Source: Ligilactobacillus aviarius (GTDB lineage: Bacteria; Bacillota; Bacilli; Lactobacillales; Lactobacillaceae). Taken from it: a stretch of 63,984 nt of DNA. Below the pieces are notes generated by a model. It saw nothing but the letters and a program-made list of their open reading frames with translations, was not told the origin of the DNA and did no database searches. The stretch lies in assembly GCF_001654615.1 (NCBI RefSeq), contig NZ_LWUD01000006.1:1-63984 (forward strand). Direction: 5' to 3'. Shown here piece by piece: positions 19,489 through 27,553 of the stretch. Both the position numbers and the translations under genes were made by a program. Numbering within the stretch: the stretch's first letter is position 1; each line of letters opens with the position of its first letter.

Positions 19489-20652
19489 TTAGTTGTTATT
19501 ATTATCGTTATCATCACTCATAGTATGTTGACCGGGATAAGTTGTATCCTTTTGTTGCATTGCAAGGTCTTTTGATCTGTAATAGTTGGCGTCAACTGTA
19601 ATATTAGCTCCGCCAGCATCAGCTAGAACTGGGACATTTTGGCCGTTAATATTTTGATTTGTAACCTTAAGGAAATCACCATCTCCAGCACCTTGATACC
19701 ATCCATAGATATTTAACCAACCATCAATGTGATTAAAGTAAGCCCAGTTTTGTTTACTACTATCAGCCGCGCTTGGATTTGCATTTTGATTAGCCTGTTT
19801 TTCTGAATCCGTAATCTTATGAACTTCAGTAACATCATTAGGGTCTTCAGAATCAGTTAATTTATTGCCGCTGATTGTAATGGATGTAACTTTGTCATCG
19901 GTTTTATCATAGGTATACCATGTTCCTTGCATATTTGCCGGAAAGTTATCCGGAGCATCTAATTGTGAACTAGAATTTTGACTAGCATTATTGCTCGTCT
20001 TTTGGCCATTCAATTTAGGCGTCTTTCCATTTGCGATTGCCTTGAACCCGTTACTCAAATCTTGGTTAGCCGTTTCCTTGAAGTGTAACCCGTCATCTGG
20101 ACCATTATTGGCAGATTTCGTTACATTTCCGTTAGTTTGTTGGGTAATTAAAACAACCGGATTACCATTATGGAAAGTAAAGAGGTAAAGGTGTTCGTCC
20201 ATCGATTGAGCAGTATCACTATCACAGTAAATTGCGACCACATTGTAGTCTGCATTCCCTGTTCCGTCATTTGACCATTTCATTGAAACAGTTTGGTTAT
20301 CAACCTTTAACAAAGTTTGATCGAACTGTTGCGGAAATGCGATGCCGTAAAAATTAGTATTATTTCCCGGGCCATAGCTCTTATATTGCTGGTTCATGGT
20401 TGCACCCCATTTTTGCATGAATGAAGCCAGCTTTTGATTTTTCGATTGATTCCACAATGACTGTTCTTGTTGGTCATTAGTTGTCGTTGCAGTCGTTGCT
20501 GATGACTGATTCTTTTGGTTATTTTGATCAGCGACCTTATTGGTTTTAACTGCATTGTTTTGATGCGTTGAGTGACTAACTTGTGAGTTCCCACAACCGC
20601 CAAGTAAAACAGTGGAAGTTAAAAGTGGAATAAGAAGGAATCCTTTTTTCAT
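19489..20652 (-). CDS. Secreted lipoprotein with DUF4767 domain
   Basis: A 387-residue lipoprotein. The signal peptide MKKGFLLIPLLTSTVLLGGC ends in the lipobox LLGGC, so it should be anchored on the outer face of the membrane. A low-complexity Asn/Gln/Thr linker follows, then a DUF4767-type domain near residues 60-200 (SLWNQSKNQKLASFMQKWG..NFYGIAFP) and a second domain beginning NMQGTWYTYD. The function is unknown; such lipoproteins are common in lactobacilli. ATG at 20652 is chosen because AAGGAG lies 12 bases upstream, whereas the in-frame GTG nearer the RBS leaves almost no spacing. Confidence 0.85.
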   Translation of the reverse strand: MKKGFLLIPLLTSTVLLGGCGNSQVSHSTHQNNAVKTNKVADQNNQKNQSSATTATTTNDQQEQSLWNQSKNQKLASFMQKWGATMNQQYKSYGPGNNTNFYGIAFPQQFDQTLLKVDNQTVSMKWSNDGTGNADYNVVAIYCDSDTAQSMDEHLYLFTFHNGNPVVLITQQTNGNVTKSANNGPDDGLHFKETANQDLSNGFKAIANGKTPKLNGQKTSNNASQNSSSQLDAPDNFPANMQGTWYTYDKTDDKVTSITISGNKLTDSEDPNDVTEVHKITDSEKQANQNANPSAADSSKQNWAYFNHIDGWLNIYGWYQGAGDGDFLKVTNQNINGQNVPVLADAGGANITVDANYYRSKDLAMQQKDTTYPGQHTMSDDNDNNNN

Positions 20653-20718
20653 GTGATCCACACTCCTTAAAATTATTTACATTGTTAGTATATCAAAAAT
20701 CAAAACAATTCAACGAGG

Positions 20719-21237
20719 TTATTTCTTTCTGATTTGGGCGGCGATCCGCGGGCCAATCAAAGCGGTTAAAATGGCTTTGATCGTATCTCCCGGAATGAAG
20801 ACTAAACTCGAAATTAAAGTTGAGGTTAATTTGGCGTGAGTATACCATGCTAGCCATATTCCACCCGCAACGTCCATAAACAGAACACCCCATAACCAAA
20901 CGATGACGAGGGTCAATGAGAATCGTTGGATGTGAAACCGCTGCAAACAAAAGCCAATTAGAAATGGGACAATTAACCAAGTATAAAGATAGCCGCTTGT
21001 TGGACTGAAAAATTGGGCGGGCCCACCGGTGATCAATGAGATGAGCAGGAACAGGGCAACACTGGCCGTTCCTTTTTTCGGCCCTAAAATAACCCCTGCA
21101 AGCATGATCCCAAGGTTTTGAACAATGATCGGAACGGGAAGGATCCCGGTCGGAATCGGTGGGATAAATCCTAAAACTAAAATACAGGCGGCCATTAAAG
21201 CGACCTGAGCAAGACTGATTGTTGATGAATGTTTCAT
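20719..21237 (-). CDS. bioY: Biotin transporter BioY (ECF S component)
   Basis: A 172-residue six-helix membrane protein with the BioY signatures GFIPPIPTGILPVPIIVQNLG, AGVILGPKKGTASVALFLLISLITGGPAQFF and FIPGDTIKAILTALIGPRIA-type segments. It is the biotin-binding component of an energy-coupling-factor transporter. No ATPase or EcfT gene is nearby, so the shared ECF module must lie elsewhere. A BirA-type operator lies just upstream, and AAGGAG precedes the ATG. Biotin synthesis genes are absent here, in keeping with biotin uptake. Confidence 0.92.
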   Translation of the reverse strand: MKHSSTISLAQVALMAACILVLGFIPPIPTGILPVPIIVQNLGIMLAGVILGPKKGTASVALFLLISLITGGPAQFFSPTSGYLYTWLIVPFLIGFCLQRFHIQRFSLTLVIVWLWGVLFMDVAGGIWLAWYTHAKLTSTLISSLVFIPGDTIKAILTALIGPRIAAQIRKK

Positions 21238-21278
21238 AAAAAAACTCCTTAAAATATGATTTAAGGATAGTTTTACAC

Positions 21279-21313
21279 ATTGTTAACCATAAATCAATAT
21301 TAGAGTTAACAAT
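21279..21313. promoter_or_regulatory. BirA operator upstream of bioY
   Basis: ATTGTTAAC and GTTAACAAT form a perfect inverted repeat with a 17-base spacer, the form of the Gram-positive BirA operator. It sits between bioY and the preceding gene, so holo-BirA should repress bioY when biotin is sufficient. Confidence 0.85.
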
Positions 21314-21630
21314 TATCGTAAAAACAAATTGCCTAAATTTGCAAAGCCATTCTCAGCAATGCGTTTTTGGGCAATTTGATTTGCAACTTGGTAAAGGTGT
21401 TTGACTTCAGGGGTAAACTTAATGTTTTTAATATGCTGGTCGATCAAAATATAGGTTGAAAAGTCATGGATCAGTCTTACGCAACAGGTAATTGAATCCA
21501 TTCCATGATTTAAATTTTGAGCAGCTTTTAAAATCGCTTGTCCAAGTTGTCCGTTTTGGTCACGATCAGGAAGTGAGTTATATGCGGCATCAATCAGGCC
21601 GAACAATTCTTGATTACTTATTTTTTCCAT
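21313..21630 (-). CDS. Hypothetical helical protein, possibly immunity-like
   Basis: A 105-residue all-helical protein with two Cys at residues 47-48 and no membrane segment. Its length and helical bundle pattern (ISNQELFGLIDAAYNSL..LGQAILKAAQNL..TPEVKHLYQVANQIAQKR) recall enterocin A-type bacteriocin immunity proteins, but the likeness is general and I cannot confirm it. It lies 11 bases after birA, apparently co-transcribed, and its stop codon touches the BirA operator of bioY. A link to biotin is only positional. Confidence 0.6.
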   Translation of the reverse strand: MEKISNQELFGLIDAAYNSLPDRDQNGQLGQAILKAAQNLNHGMDSITCCVRLIHDFSTYILIDQHIKNIKFTPEVKHLYQVANQIAQKRIAENGFANLGNLFLR

Positions 21631-21641
21631 GATGTTTCTCC

Positions 21642-22601
21642 TTAAAAATAAATTTTTTGAACTTCCCCTGAATAATATGTTTGAAGATGGTTTTGTTTGT
21701 CCTTAACGACTAAGCCGCCATCATTGCTAAGATCGACAACTTCGCCATGTGTCAGTTCCGGTCCGACTTGCATATCAATTTGCTTGCCCATTAGGTTTAA
21801 CCGTTGGCGGTATTCTTGAAGGTAATGGCCGTCTTCATAATCGGTGAGAACACTGAGTAAGTTATTGATCAGTTCAGCAGCAATGAGGTTAAGGTCAGCT
21901 GGAAGACGATCACTGATGGCTTGGACCTTTGATTTTAATTCTTCAGGAAAATCCTGAGTTGTTAAATTGATGCCGACCCCAATCACTAATTCGGTTGGTG
22001 CTAAGGATTCAAGGTCAGCGGTTGCTTCCGTTAAGATCCCTGCGATTTTTTTATGATCAATGTAAAGGTCGTTGACCCACTTTACGCTGAAATTTTGTTC
22101 TGGAAAGAATTTTTGTAGGGCGTGAACGACCCCGATCGCAATGCTGGTTGTTATCAATGAAGGATTAAGCGGCTGATTGTTTAATGGAACGGCAAGACTT
22201 AAATAAATTCCACCATGGTCCGGCGAATAAAAGTCACGTTTAAACCGCCCGTATCCCTTTGTCTGTTTTTCGGCGATCACCGCTAACGGTTGGGTTAACG
22301 AGTGAACGCTGAGATATTCCTTGAGATACGTGTTAGTTGAATTGATTGTTTTAAAAGTCTGGACATCAACCGGTTGGTCAAGTTGGTGTTCAATCAGTTC
22401 ATTATTTAATGCATACCCGATTTCAAGCTGGTAACCGGCACTGCGTTTACTTTTGATTTGAAAACCGTCATTTTCAAGGGCTTTAATATATTTCCAAACC
22501 ATTGTGCGGCTGATATTGAACTTTTGGGCCAGTTCGTCGCCCGAGATCCAATTATTTTGTGAAGTAAAAAGCAAATTTAAAATTTCCTGTTTAAAATCCA
22601 T
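21642..22601 (-). CDS. birA: Bifunctional biotin-protein ligase and biotin operon repressor
   Basis: A 319-residue BirA with an N-terminal winged helix (WISGDELAQKFNISRTMVWKYI), a central ligase domain with the biotinyl-AMP loop GYGRFKRDF and the VKWVNDLYI..KIAGILTE core, and a small C-terminal SH3-like domain. It joins biotin to carboxyl carrier proteins and represses biotin uptake genes. The true start is the ATG at 22601, since TATGGAG lies 7 bases upstream; a longer in-frame extension lacks an RBS. A degenerate BirA operator lies before it, suggesting autoregulation. Confidence 0.92.
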   Translation of the reverse strand: MDFKQEILNLLFTSQNNWISGDELAQKFNISRTMVWKYIKALENDGFQIKSKRSAGYQLEIGYALNNELIEHQLDQPVDVQTFKTINSTNTYLKEYLSVHSLTQPLAVIAEKQTKGYGRFKRDFYSPDHGGIYLSLAVPLNNQPLNPSLITTSIAIGVVHALQKFFPEQNFSVKWVNDLYIDHKKIAGILTEATADLESLAPTELVIGVGINLTTQDFPEELKSKVQAISDRLPADLNLIAAELINNLLSVLTDYEDGHYLQEYRQRLNLMGKQIDMQVGPELTHGEVVDLSNDGGLVVKDKQNHLQTYYSGEVQKIYF

Positions 22602-22624
22602 GATCAAACTCCATATAGTTATTC

Positions 22625-22657
22625 TTGTAAACATTATACAGCGATTAAGGTTAATAA
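22625..22657. promoter_or_regulatory. Degenerate BirA operator upstream of birA
   Basis: TTGTAAAC and GTTAATAA are separated by 17 bases, exactly the spacing in the bioY operator, and match its half-sites TTGTTAAC and GTTAACAA at 14 of 16 positions. Confidence 0.55.
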
Positions 22658-22916
22658 AAAACACCCGCGATCAGTCTGTGTCAAGATTAGAGGAAATTAA
22701 ATGATCTTAGGTGTTTTAATGTGTAGGATTGAATTGTAATATGAGATGTAACTACCTCATCTCAAAGATAATGAAATCCGCATTGGAATTCAATTCTTTT
22801 TGAGCTCAAATTATTTGCATCAAAAATTAATTCTTTTTTCTTGATTCAGCTGACAAATGCGTTATAACGAAGGTGTAAGGAATCTTAATTCCGAAATTGG
22901 AAGAAGGCGAGTAGTT
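22658..22916. other. Non-coding region with several inverted repeats
   Basis: Most of this stretch is non-coding. AAAACACC near 22657 pairs with GGTGTTTT near 22709. TGAGATG and CATCTCA form a 7-bp hairpin near 22742-22764, and GAATTG near 22729 can pair with CAATTC just before a TTTTT run near 22797. A small structured RNA or attenuator is possible. I see no known RNA family. Confidence 0.3.
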
Positions 22917-23054
22917 ATGGCTAAGACTTTAAGTAAGGAAGAGCGGAAAGAACTTGCTCGGAAAGCAATGGAAGCTCGTGCTAAGGAACCAGCCAAGAAA
23001 CAAGGAGCCGGGTTCGCACAATTGGATGCTGACGCCAAAAAGTTACAAAATTAG
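22917..23054 (+). CDS. Small charged 45-residue protein
   Basis: A 45-residue highly charged, helical protein (MAKTLSKEERKELARKAMEA at the start). The ATG at 22917 is chosen because GAAGGCGAG lies 6 bases upstream; a longer frame from 22857 has no good RBS. It has its own terminator. Function unknown; no domain recognised. Confidence 0.65.
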   Translation: MAKTLSKEERKELARKAMEARAKEPAKKQGAGFAQLDADAKKLQN

Positions 23055-23072
23055 AATTTGAAAGTTAAATAA

Positions 23073-23104
23073 AAAACGGATCTCATTCGAGATTCGTTTT
23101 TTTA
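23073..23104 (+). terminator. Terminator of the 45-residue ORF
   Basis: AACGGATCTC and GAGATTCGTT pair (one G-U), with a 4-base loop and a T run. Confidence 0.8.
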
Positions 23105-23114
23105 CATTATCAGG

Positions 23115-23201
23115 TTATTTCTTTAGAAGATCAATTACCTTAGAAGCGACTCCTTGGTATTTAGAAACATTAGTAACGACAACAAGTGCTTTTTTATTCA
23201 T
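23115..23201 (-). pseudogene. 28-codon fragment like the N-terminus of a DJ-1/PfpI-type protein
   Basis: The frame starts MNKKALVVVTNVSKYQG and stops after 28 codons. This opening resembles the first strand and loop of type 1 glutamine amidotransferase-like (DJ-1/PfpI/HchA) proteins, usually near 220 residues. The remaining 11 residues (VASKVIDLLKK) do not continue that fold. GAAAGGAAA before the ATG and its place 17 bases after the NAD(P)-binding gene suggest it was once the second gene of that operon and lost most of its body. It could still be a translated micropeptide. Confidence 0.4.
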
Positions 23202-23218
23202 AACTGAATTTCCTTTCT

Positions 23219-23863
23219 TTAATAAAACGATGGTTTATTGAATTCTGTATTCGGTTCGACAACAGCCAAACTTTGATTGATATAGTCTTGATTATTAGCA
23301 ATGATTTTTACAATGACATCGGCAACTGCTTGGCGGGTAACTTGGACATCGTTGACCGTTTGACCTTGTGGAATTAATTTGAAGTGATGATTTTGAGGAT
23401 CATTGTATAGCCAAGCAAGACGTAAAAGGGTATATTCAAGGCCTGACTGTTCGACGGCTTTCGCAGATCGAATTTCTTCATCAATGTAAGTAGAGCTCAA
23501 ATTTTGCTTTGTCCATTTGCCAATTTTTTTGCCAAATTCATCATATATTCCAATAATTGTTGCACCAATAATTCGGTTAACGTGTTGCTTTTTTAAAGCG
23601 GCGATGATATTTAAAGTGCCTTTTTCTGAAGACATTGAATTTAAATAAACAATGTCGATGCCTTGGAGAGCATCTGAAAGACTTTGTGAGTCGTTAAAAT
23701 CACCGTCGATAATTTTCTCACGATTTGGATCAGCGATTGTGATTCGTGAAGATAAGTTTCGACCATATAAAACAAGGTTTGCGTCTGTATTCGATAGCAA
23801 ATTTTGCGTAACTATCCGTGCAATTTGACCTGCAGCACCTAAAATTAATACATTTTGAGCCAT
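23219..23863 (-). CDS. NAD(P)H-binding, NmrA-like SDR protein
   Basis: A 214-residue atypical SDR: the N-terminal NAD(P) motif is LILGAAGQIARIV, with a conserved RIIGATIIGIYDEFGKK region and EYTLLRLAWLYNDP. Members act as NAD(P)H sensors or flavin/quinone-type reductases. The start is the ATG at 23863, 9 bases after GGGAG; the in-frame ATG three codons earlier abuts the RBS. It is divergent from a MerR regulator and has a MerR-type promoter with a 19-base spacer. Confidence 0.8.
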   Translation of the reverse strand: MAQNVLILGAAGQIARIVTQNLLSNTDANLVLYGRNLSSRITIADPNREKIIDGDFNDSQSLSDALQGIDIVYLNSMSSEKGTLNIIAALKKQHVNRIIGATIIGIYDEFGKKIGKWTKQNLSSTYIDEEIRSAKAVEQSGLEYTLLRLAWLYNDPQNHHFKLIPQGQTVNDVQVTRQAVADVIVKIIANNQDYINQSLAVVEPNTEFNKPSFY

Positions 23864-23893
23864 TAGTTTCATCTCCCATGTGATTTTGAATGT

Positions 23894-23924
23894 ATAATAT
23901 TACCTATAGTATGGTATAGGTCAA
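23894..23924 (-). promoter_or_regulatory. MerR-type promoter with dyad operator
   Basis: On the minus strand TTGACC (-35, 23919-23924) and TATTAT (-10, 23894-23899) are 19 bases apart, longer than the sigma-A optimum and typical of MerR-activated promoters. The dyad ACCTATA-N6-TATAGGT at 23902-23921 fills the spacer. It should drive the NAD(P)-binding gene under the adjacent MerR regulator. Confidence 0.75.
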
Positions 23925-23941
23925 GCAAAAGAGGAAAAATT

Positions 23942-24454
23942 ATGGAAAAAAGTTATACGATTGGGCAAGTTGCGGATAAGCTAGGAATTAATATCAAAAC
24001 ACTCTATTATTATGACCGTGAAGGACTACTTCCATTTGTTAAACGTGATGAAAAAGGGAATCGTCAATTTACGGTTGATGATTTGGAGATGGTTTTAACC
24101 ATTCTACATTTGAAAAATGCAGGGGTGAAGTTGAAGGAAATTAAGAAGTTTATCGATTGGCGAATGGCGGGCGATTCAACTTTAACTCAAAGATTATCCT
24201 TTATTGAAAACCAGGAAAAGATATTAAAGAAAAATATTGAAAATTTACAGCGATCATTACAAATTTTAGAGTACAAAGAATGGTATTATAAAACGGCGGT
24301 CGATGCAGGGACAGAGCAGATTCATTTAATTCCTGGAACTTTTCGCTATAACCGTGAAGCTGCTCAGAAATTTATTACAAAAATTGATAAAATGTCTACA
24401 ATGGAAAGAGAATTGTTTGAAATCGAAAAATCAAATTCAAATAATTCTGATTAA
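23942..24454 (+). CDS. MerR family transcriptional regulator
   Basis: A 170-residue MerR protein. Residues 1-70 form the winged helix (YTIGQVADKLGINIKTLYYYDREGLLP), followed by a long dimerisation coiled coil (residues 80-115) and a short effector tail. It lacks the Cys patterns of metal-sensing MerR proteins, so it likely senses an organic or redox signal, as in the AdhR/NmlR group. It is divergent from the NAD(P)-binding gene, whose promoter has its probable operator. Confidence 0.87.
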   Translation: MEKSYTIGQVADKLGINIKTLYYYDREGLLPFVKRDEKGNRQFTVDDLEMVLTILHLKNAGVKLKEIKKFIDWRMAGDSTLTQRLSFIENQEKILKKNIENLQRSLQILEYKEWYYKTAVDAGTEQIHLIPGTFRYNREAAQKFITKIDKMSTMERELFEIEKSNSNNSD

Positions 24455-24522
24455 GGTTGTTTTTTGAGATAAAAACATATAATCATAAGAAAATTTACTA
24501 ACCAAATTAAAGAAAGAATATT

Positions 24523-25338
24523 ATGAAGAACGCATTTATAATTGAAGATTTATCAAGTTTAAACAGCATTTCAATGAATGTTGCCGGACCAATTATCGCA
24601 AGTTACGGTTTGCGGGCGTTGCAGATTCCAGTGCAAGATTTCATTACCCAAACTGAAATGGACGGTGCAATTCAAACGAATTATTCCGCTGAATGGTTAA
24701 AAGCAATGTTTGAAACCGCCCATCATCAGTTTAAAAATACCGAAAATATTGGATTGATTGGTTACTTAGGAAAGATGGAAATCATTGATTTAATTGCGAA
24801 AAGCGCGTTAATAAATGATTTTCGGTTTCTTTTAGTTGACCCGGTAATGGCTGATAACGGGCATTATTACCCATTGTTGGATGCAACCTATTGTCGGCAA
24901 TTAAAACAACTATTACCATTTGCCGACGTGATTACACCAAATGTAACTGAATTGGCGTTTCTAACAGGAAATCAATATTCAACTGCATTTACAGAAGATC
25001 AAATTGCGGCAATGGCCAGTCAACTACGCACGCTTTTGAAAAAGGACGCAACGGTGGTGGTAACCGGAATCGAGACTCAAGATCAAGTCGGCTGTTATTG
25101 GGACGATGGCGTTTCATGTGGAATAAATTATTTGCGCAAAGTTGATGGTCATTTTTATGGAACGGGGGATGCGTTTGCAGCTGCACTCCTTGGGGAACTC
25201 AGTGAACATGCTCAGTTGAGCGATTGTTTACCGCAAATCATGGAACGGCTTCAAGCAAGCATTCGCAATACCCTTTTAAGTGAAAATGATTTAAAATTAG
25301 GGATAGATATTATGCCATTGCTTCGGCGGAATGATTAA
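24523..25338 (+). CDS. Pyridoxal/pyridoxamine kinase (PdxK/PdxY-like)
   Basis: A 271-residue ribokinase-fold kinase. It has the DPVMADNG motif near residue 105, a C-terminal anion-hole signature DGHFYGTGDAFAAALLGE, and a PNVTELAFLTG segment. The same fold serves HMP kinases, but the neighbouring ECF S component and the lack of thiamine genes favour phosphorylation of pyridoxal to PLP in a salvage operon. It is followed by a YwlG-like gene after 20 bases. Confidence 0.78.
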   Translation: MKNAFIIEDLSSLNSISMNVAGPIIASYGLRALQIPVQDFITQTEMDGAIQTNYSAEWLKAMFETAHHQFKNTENIGLIGYLGKMEIIDLIAKSALINDFRFLLVDPVMADNGHYYPLLDATYCRQLKQLLPFADVITPNVTELAFLTGNQYSTAFTEDQIAAMASQLRTLLKKDATVVVTGIETQDQVGCYWDDGVSCGINYLRKVDGHFYGTGDAFAAALLGELSEHAQLSDCLPQIMERLQASIRNTLLSENDLKLGIDIMPLLRRND

Positions 25339-25358
25339 TTGTTTTAAGGAGGATTATC

Positions 25359-25958
25359 ATGATTGATTTAGCAGATATCAAGGAAAACTTGTCAGATGTA
25401 CTAACTGATTATTTTAATAATGAAAAATTTGATTTGAAACCTGGATCACTATTTGTTGTTGGATGCAGTACAAGTATGATTCGGGGCGAATGGATGGGAA
25501 CCGATTCTGCATTATCAATAGGGAAAGCTGTTTATGAAACTTTGCAGGCATTCTTAAAACCACGGAAGATCGATTTAGCAATTCAAGGTTGTGAACACAT
25601 CAACCGGGCATTATTAATGGAACGGGAAGTTGCTGAAAAGCATAATTTCGAAATCGTTTCAGTTTGCCCATCAATGCATGCGGGTGGCGGTACCCAAGTT
25701 GCAGCTTATGAAGAAATGAATGATCCCGTTGAAGTTGAACACATCGTTGCCGATGGCGGAATTGACATCGGGGGAACGGATATTGGAATGCACGTTAAAT
25801 TTGTTCAGGTTCCAGTTCGGTTAAAGCACCACACGATTGGAGCAGCCAACGTTACTGGTTTATACACCCGGCCAAAATTGATTGGTGGGCAACGTGCATT
25901 GTACACATTTTCAGATAAGAACAAAATCGATACATGGGATAATTTAAATGAAAAGTAA
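25359..25958 (+). CDS. TIGR01440/UPF0340 family protein (YwlG-like)
   Basis: A 199-residue protein of the conserved Firmicute YwlG family: the sequence FVVGCSTSMIRGEWMGTDSA, CEHINRALLMEREVAEKH and GGIDIGGTDIGMHVKF are typical. The family folds as an alpha/beta protein of unknown function. It lies between the kinase and the ECF S component, and its end overlaps the next start by 11 bases. AAGGAGG precedes the ATG. Confidence 0.88.
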   Translation: MIDLADIKENLSDVLTDYFNNEKFDLKPGSLFVVGCSTSMIRGEWMGTDSALSIGKAVYETLQAFLKPRKIDLAIQGCEHINRALLMEREVAEKHNFEIVSVCPSMHAGGGTQVAAYEEMNDPVEVEHIVADGGIDIGGTDIGMHVKFVQVPVRLKHHTIGAANVTGLYTRPKLIGGQRALYTFSDKNKIDTWDNLNEK

Positions 25959-26448
25959 TAAATTAAAATTAATGACCGTGACCGCCTTATTGACGGCATT
26001 GAACATTGTAATTAGTCGAATTTTGATTATTCCGATTCCGTTTACCCATGGAAACATTAACCTGTGCGATGCAGGAATTTTTATCATCGCAATGTTATAC
26101 GGACCGTGGCCGGGGTTATTTGCCGGTGCCGTATCAGGATTTTTATTGGATTTGATTTCAGGATATAGTCAGTATATGTTCTTCTCGTTAATTGTGCATG
26201 GGCTTGAAGGATTGATCGTTGGCCTCCTATTCCAACGGCTGCATGCGGAGAAGTCAAAGATGAAGCAAATTGGGATCATGCTTGTTGGAACGATCATTAT
26301 GGTGGCCGGGTATTTCTGTTCGGATTCGATTTTATACAACGTTCAAACCGGATTACTTGGAATTCCGATGAACTGCATTCAAGGCGTTGTCGGATTGATT
26401 GTTGCGTTGTTATTGACACCGCAGTTACGGAAGATAATTAAATACTAA
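25948..26448 (+). CDS. ECF transporter S component, probably for vitamin B6 (PdxU-like)
   Basis: A 166-residue membrane protein with five to six helices and the ECF S-component signature TALLTALNIVISRILIIPIP and FAGAVSGFLLDLISGYSQYM. S components bind a vitamin and use a shared EcfA-EcfT module. Placement in an operon with a pyridoxal kinase suggests a B6 vitamer as substrate; this is inferred from context. Its start overlaps the YwlG gene, so translation is coupled. Confidence 0.82.
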   Translation: MKSNKLKLMTVTALLTALNIVISRILIIPIPFTHGNINLCDAGIFIIAMLYGPWPGLFAGAVSGFLLDLISGYSQYMFFSLIVHGLEGLIVGLLFQRLHAEKSKMKQIGIMLVGTIIMVAGYFCSDSILYNVQTGLLGIPMNCIQGVVGLIVALLLTPQLRKIIKY

Positions 26449-26454
26449 AATATG

Positions 26455-26489
26455 AAATCTAACTGGGAATTAACCTGGTTAGATTTTTC
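26455..26489 (+). terminator. Terminator of the pdx operon
   Basis: AAATCTAAC and GTTAGATTT form a 9-bp stem followed by TTTCTT. Confidence 0.8.
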
Positions 26490-26605
26490 TTATTAAGATA
26501 GATCGGAAAAATCGTAATTAAAACAGTTTAATTGCCATTGATTTGGCGCGATTGGGAATTGAATTTGGTTAAATTTGTCATATGATATAAATAGATTTTG
26601 GTACG

Positions 26606-26662
26606 AACCTTTTACTAAAAAGGTTGCTTTATCAAAAAACATATTCTAGAATAGGTGCAACC
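26606..26662 (+). promoter_or_regulatory. Leader with two mutually exclusive stems
   Basis: AACCTTTT-ACTA-AAAAGGTT is a perfect hairpin. Its 3' bases (GGTTGC, 26622-26627) can instead pair with GCAACC at 26657-26662, 10 bases before the SDR ribosome binding site region. The two structures cannot coexist. No known riboswitch class is recognised. Confidence 0.35.
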
Positions 26663-26688
26663 ATAAAATTATTGGAGATGAAAGAGTT

Positions 26689-27504
26689 ATGAGTAAGAAG
26701 TTAGAAAATAAAGTTGCCATTGTTACGGCGGCAAGTCGCGGCATTGGTCTTGAAATTACACATAAGTTGGTTGAAGAAGGCGCAACGGTTTACATGGCAG
26801 TCCGGGACAGTGAAAAGAACCGGAAGTTAACTGAAGAATTAACCGCCGAAAATAAACAATACCAGTCAGTTTTCTACGACGCATTTGACTACCCTTCATA
26901 CAAAGAAGCCGTTAAAAACGTTGTCGCTGATGCCGGCCGATTGGATATTTTAGTAAATAATTTTGGCTGGACTGATGTCAAAGCAGATACAACGTTAACG
27001 GATGGCGATCCGGATGCTTTTAAGAAGATCGTTGATGTTAACATTATGAGCACGTATTACATGTCAAAATATGCGGTTCAACAAATGAAGACGCAAAAGA
27101 CGGGCGGCAACATTGTTAATATCTCATCTGTTGCCGGAAACACGCCTGATATTGCCCGCTTAGCTTACGGGGTTTCAAAGGCAGCAATTAATTCATTGAC
27201 CCAACAAACAGCGGTTGAATACGCTCGTGATAATATTCGCGTAAATGCTATTTTACCAGGATTAGTTGCAACTGATGGGGCATTGGACAACATGTCAGAT
27301 ACATTCTTAGATACATTCTTGAAGCATGTTCCGTTGAACCGGATTGCTAAACCGCGGGACATTGCGAATGCAGTTGCATTCTTGTTAAGCGACGAAGCCA
27401 GCTTTATTACTGGTGAATTGATCCCAGTTGCCGGTGGTTTTGGCTTGCCAACTCCAATTTACGGTGACTTCCAAGGAATGCAACATCAATCACAAACAAA
27501 ATAA
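26689..27504 (+). CDS. Classical SDR family oxidoreductase
   Basis: A 271-residue short-chain dehydrogenase. It has the cofactor motif TAASRGIGLEI, NNFGW in place of NNAG, catalytic Ser in NISSVAG, and YGVSK for YxxxK, so it should be active with NAD(P)H. The C-terminus matches FabG/glucose-dehydrogenase-like enzymes (LSDEASFITGELIPVAGGFG). Substrate unknown. GGAGATGA precedes the ATG. It is monocistronic with a leader that can form alternative hairpins. Confidence 0.85.
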   Translation: MSKKLENKVAIVTAASRGIGLEITHKLVEEGATVYMAVRDSEKNRKLTEELTAENKQYQSVFYDAFDYPSYKEAVKNVVADAGRLDILVNNFGWTDVKADTTLTDGDPDAFKKIVDVNIMSTYYMSKYAVQQMKTQKTGGNIVNISSVAGNTPDIARLAYGVSKAAINSLTQQTAVEYARDNIRVNAILPGLVATDGALDNMSDTFLDTFLKHVPLNRIAKPRDIANAVAFLLSDEASFITGELIPVAGGFGLPTPIYGDFQGMQHQSQTK

Positions 27505-27519
27505 TTGATTTAATCTGAT

Positions 27520-27553
27520 AACAGCTGGGCTTTGAGGCTCAGCTGTTTTTTTT
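27520..27553 (+). terminator. Terminator of the SDR gene
   Basis: AACAGCTGGGC and GCTCAGCTGTT form an 11-bp stem (one mismatch), followed by a run of T. Confidence 0.85.

Noticed and set aside
20693-21280. A 195-codon frame overlapping bioY on the same strand
   Set aside because: It is a frame shadow of bioY; bioY has clear family motifs and an RBS.
21313-21630. Firm assignment as a bacteriocin immunity protein
   Set aside because: Only size and helical pattern agree, and no bacteriocin or export genes are nearby.
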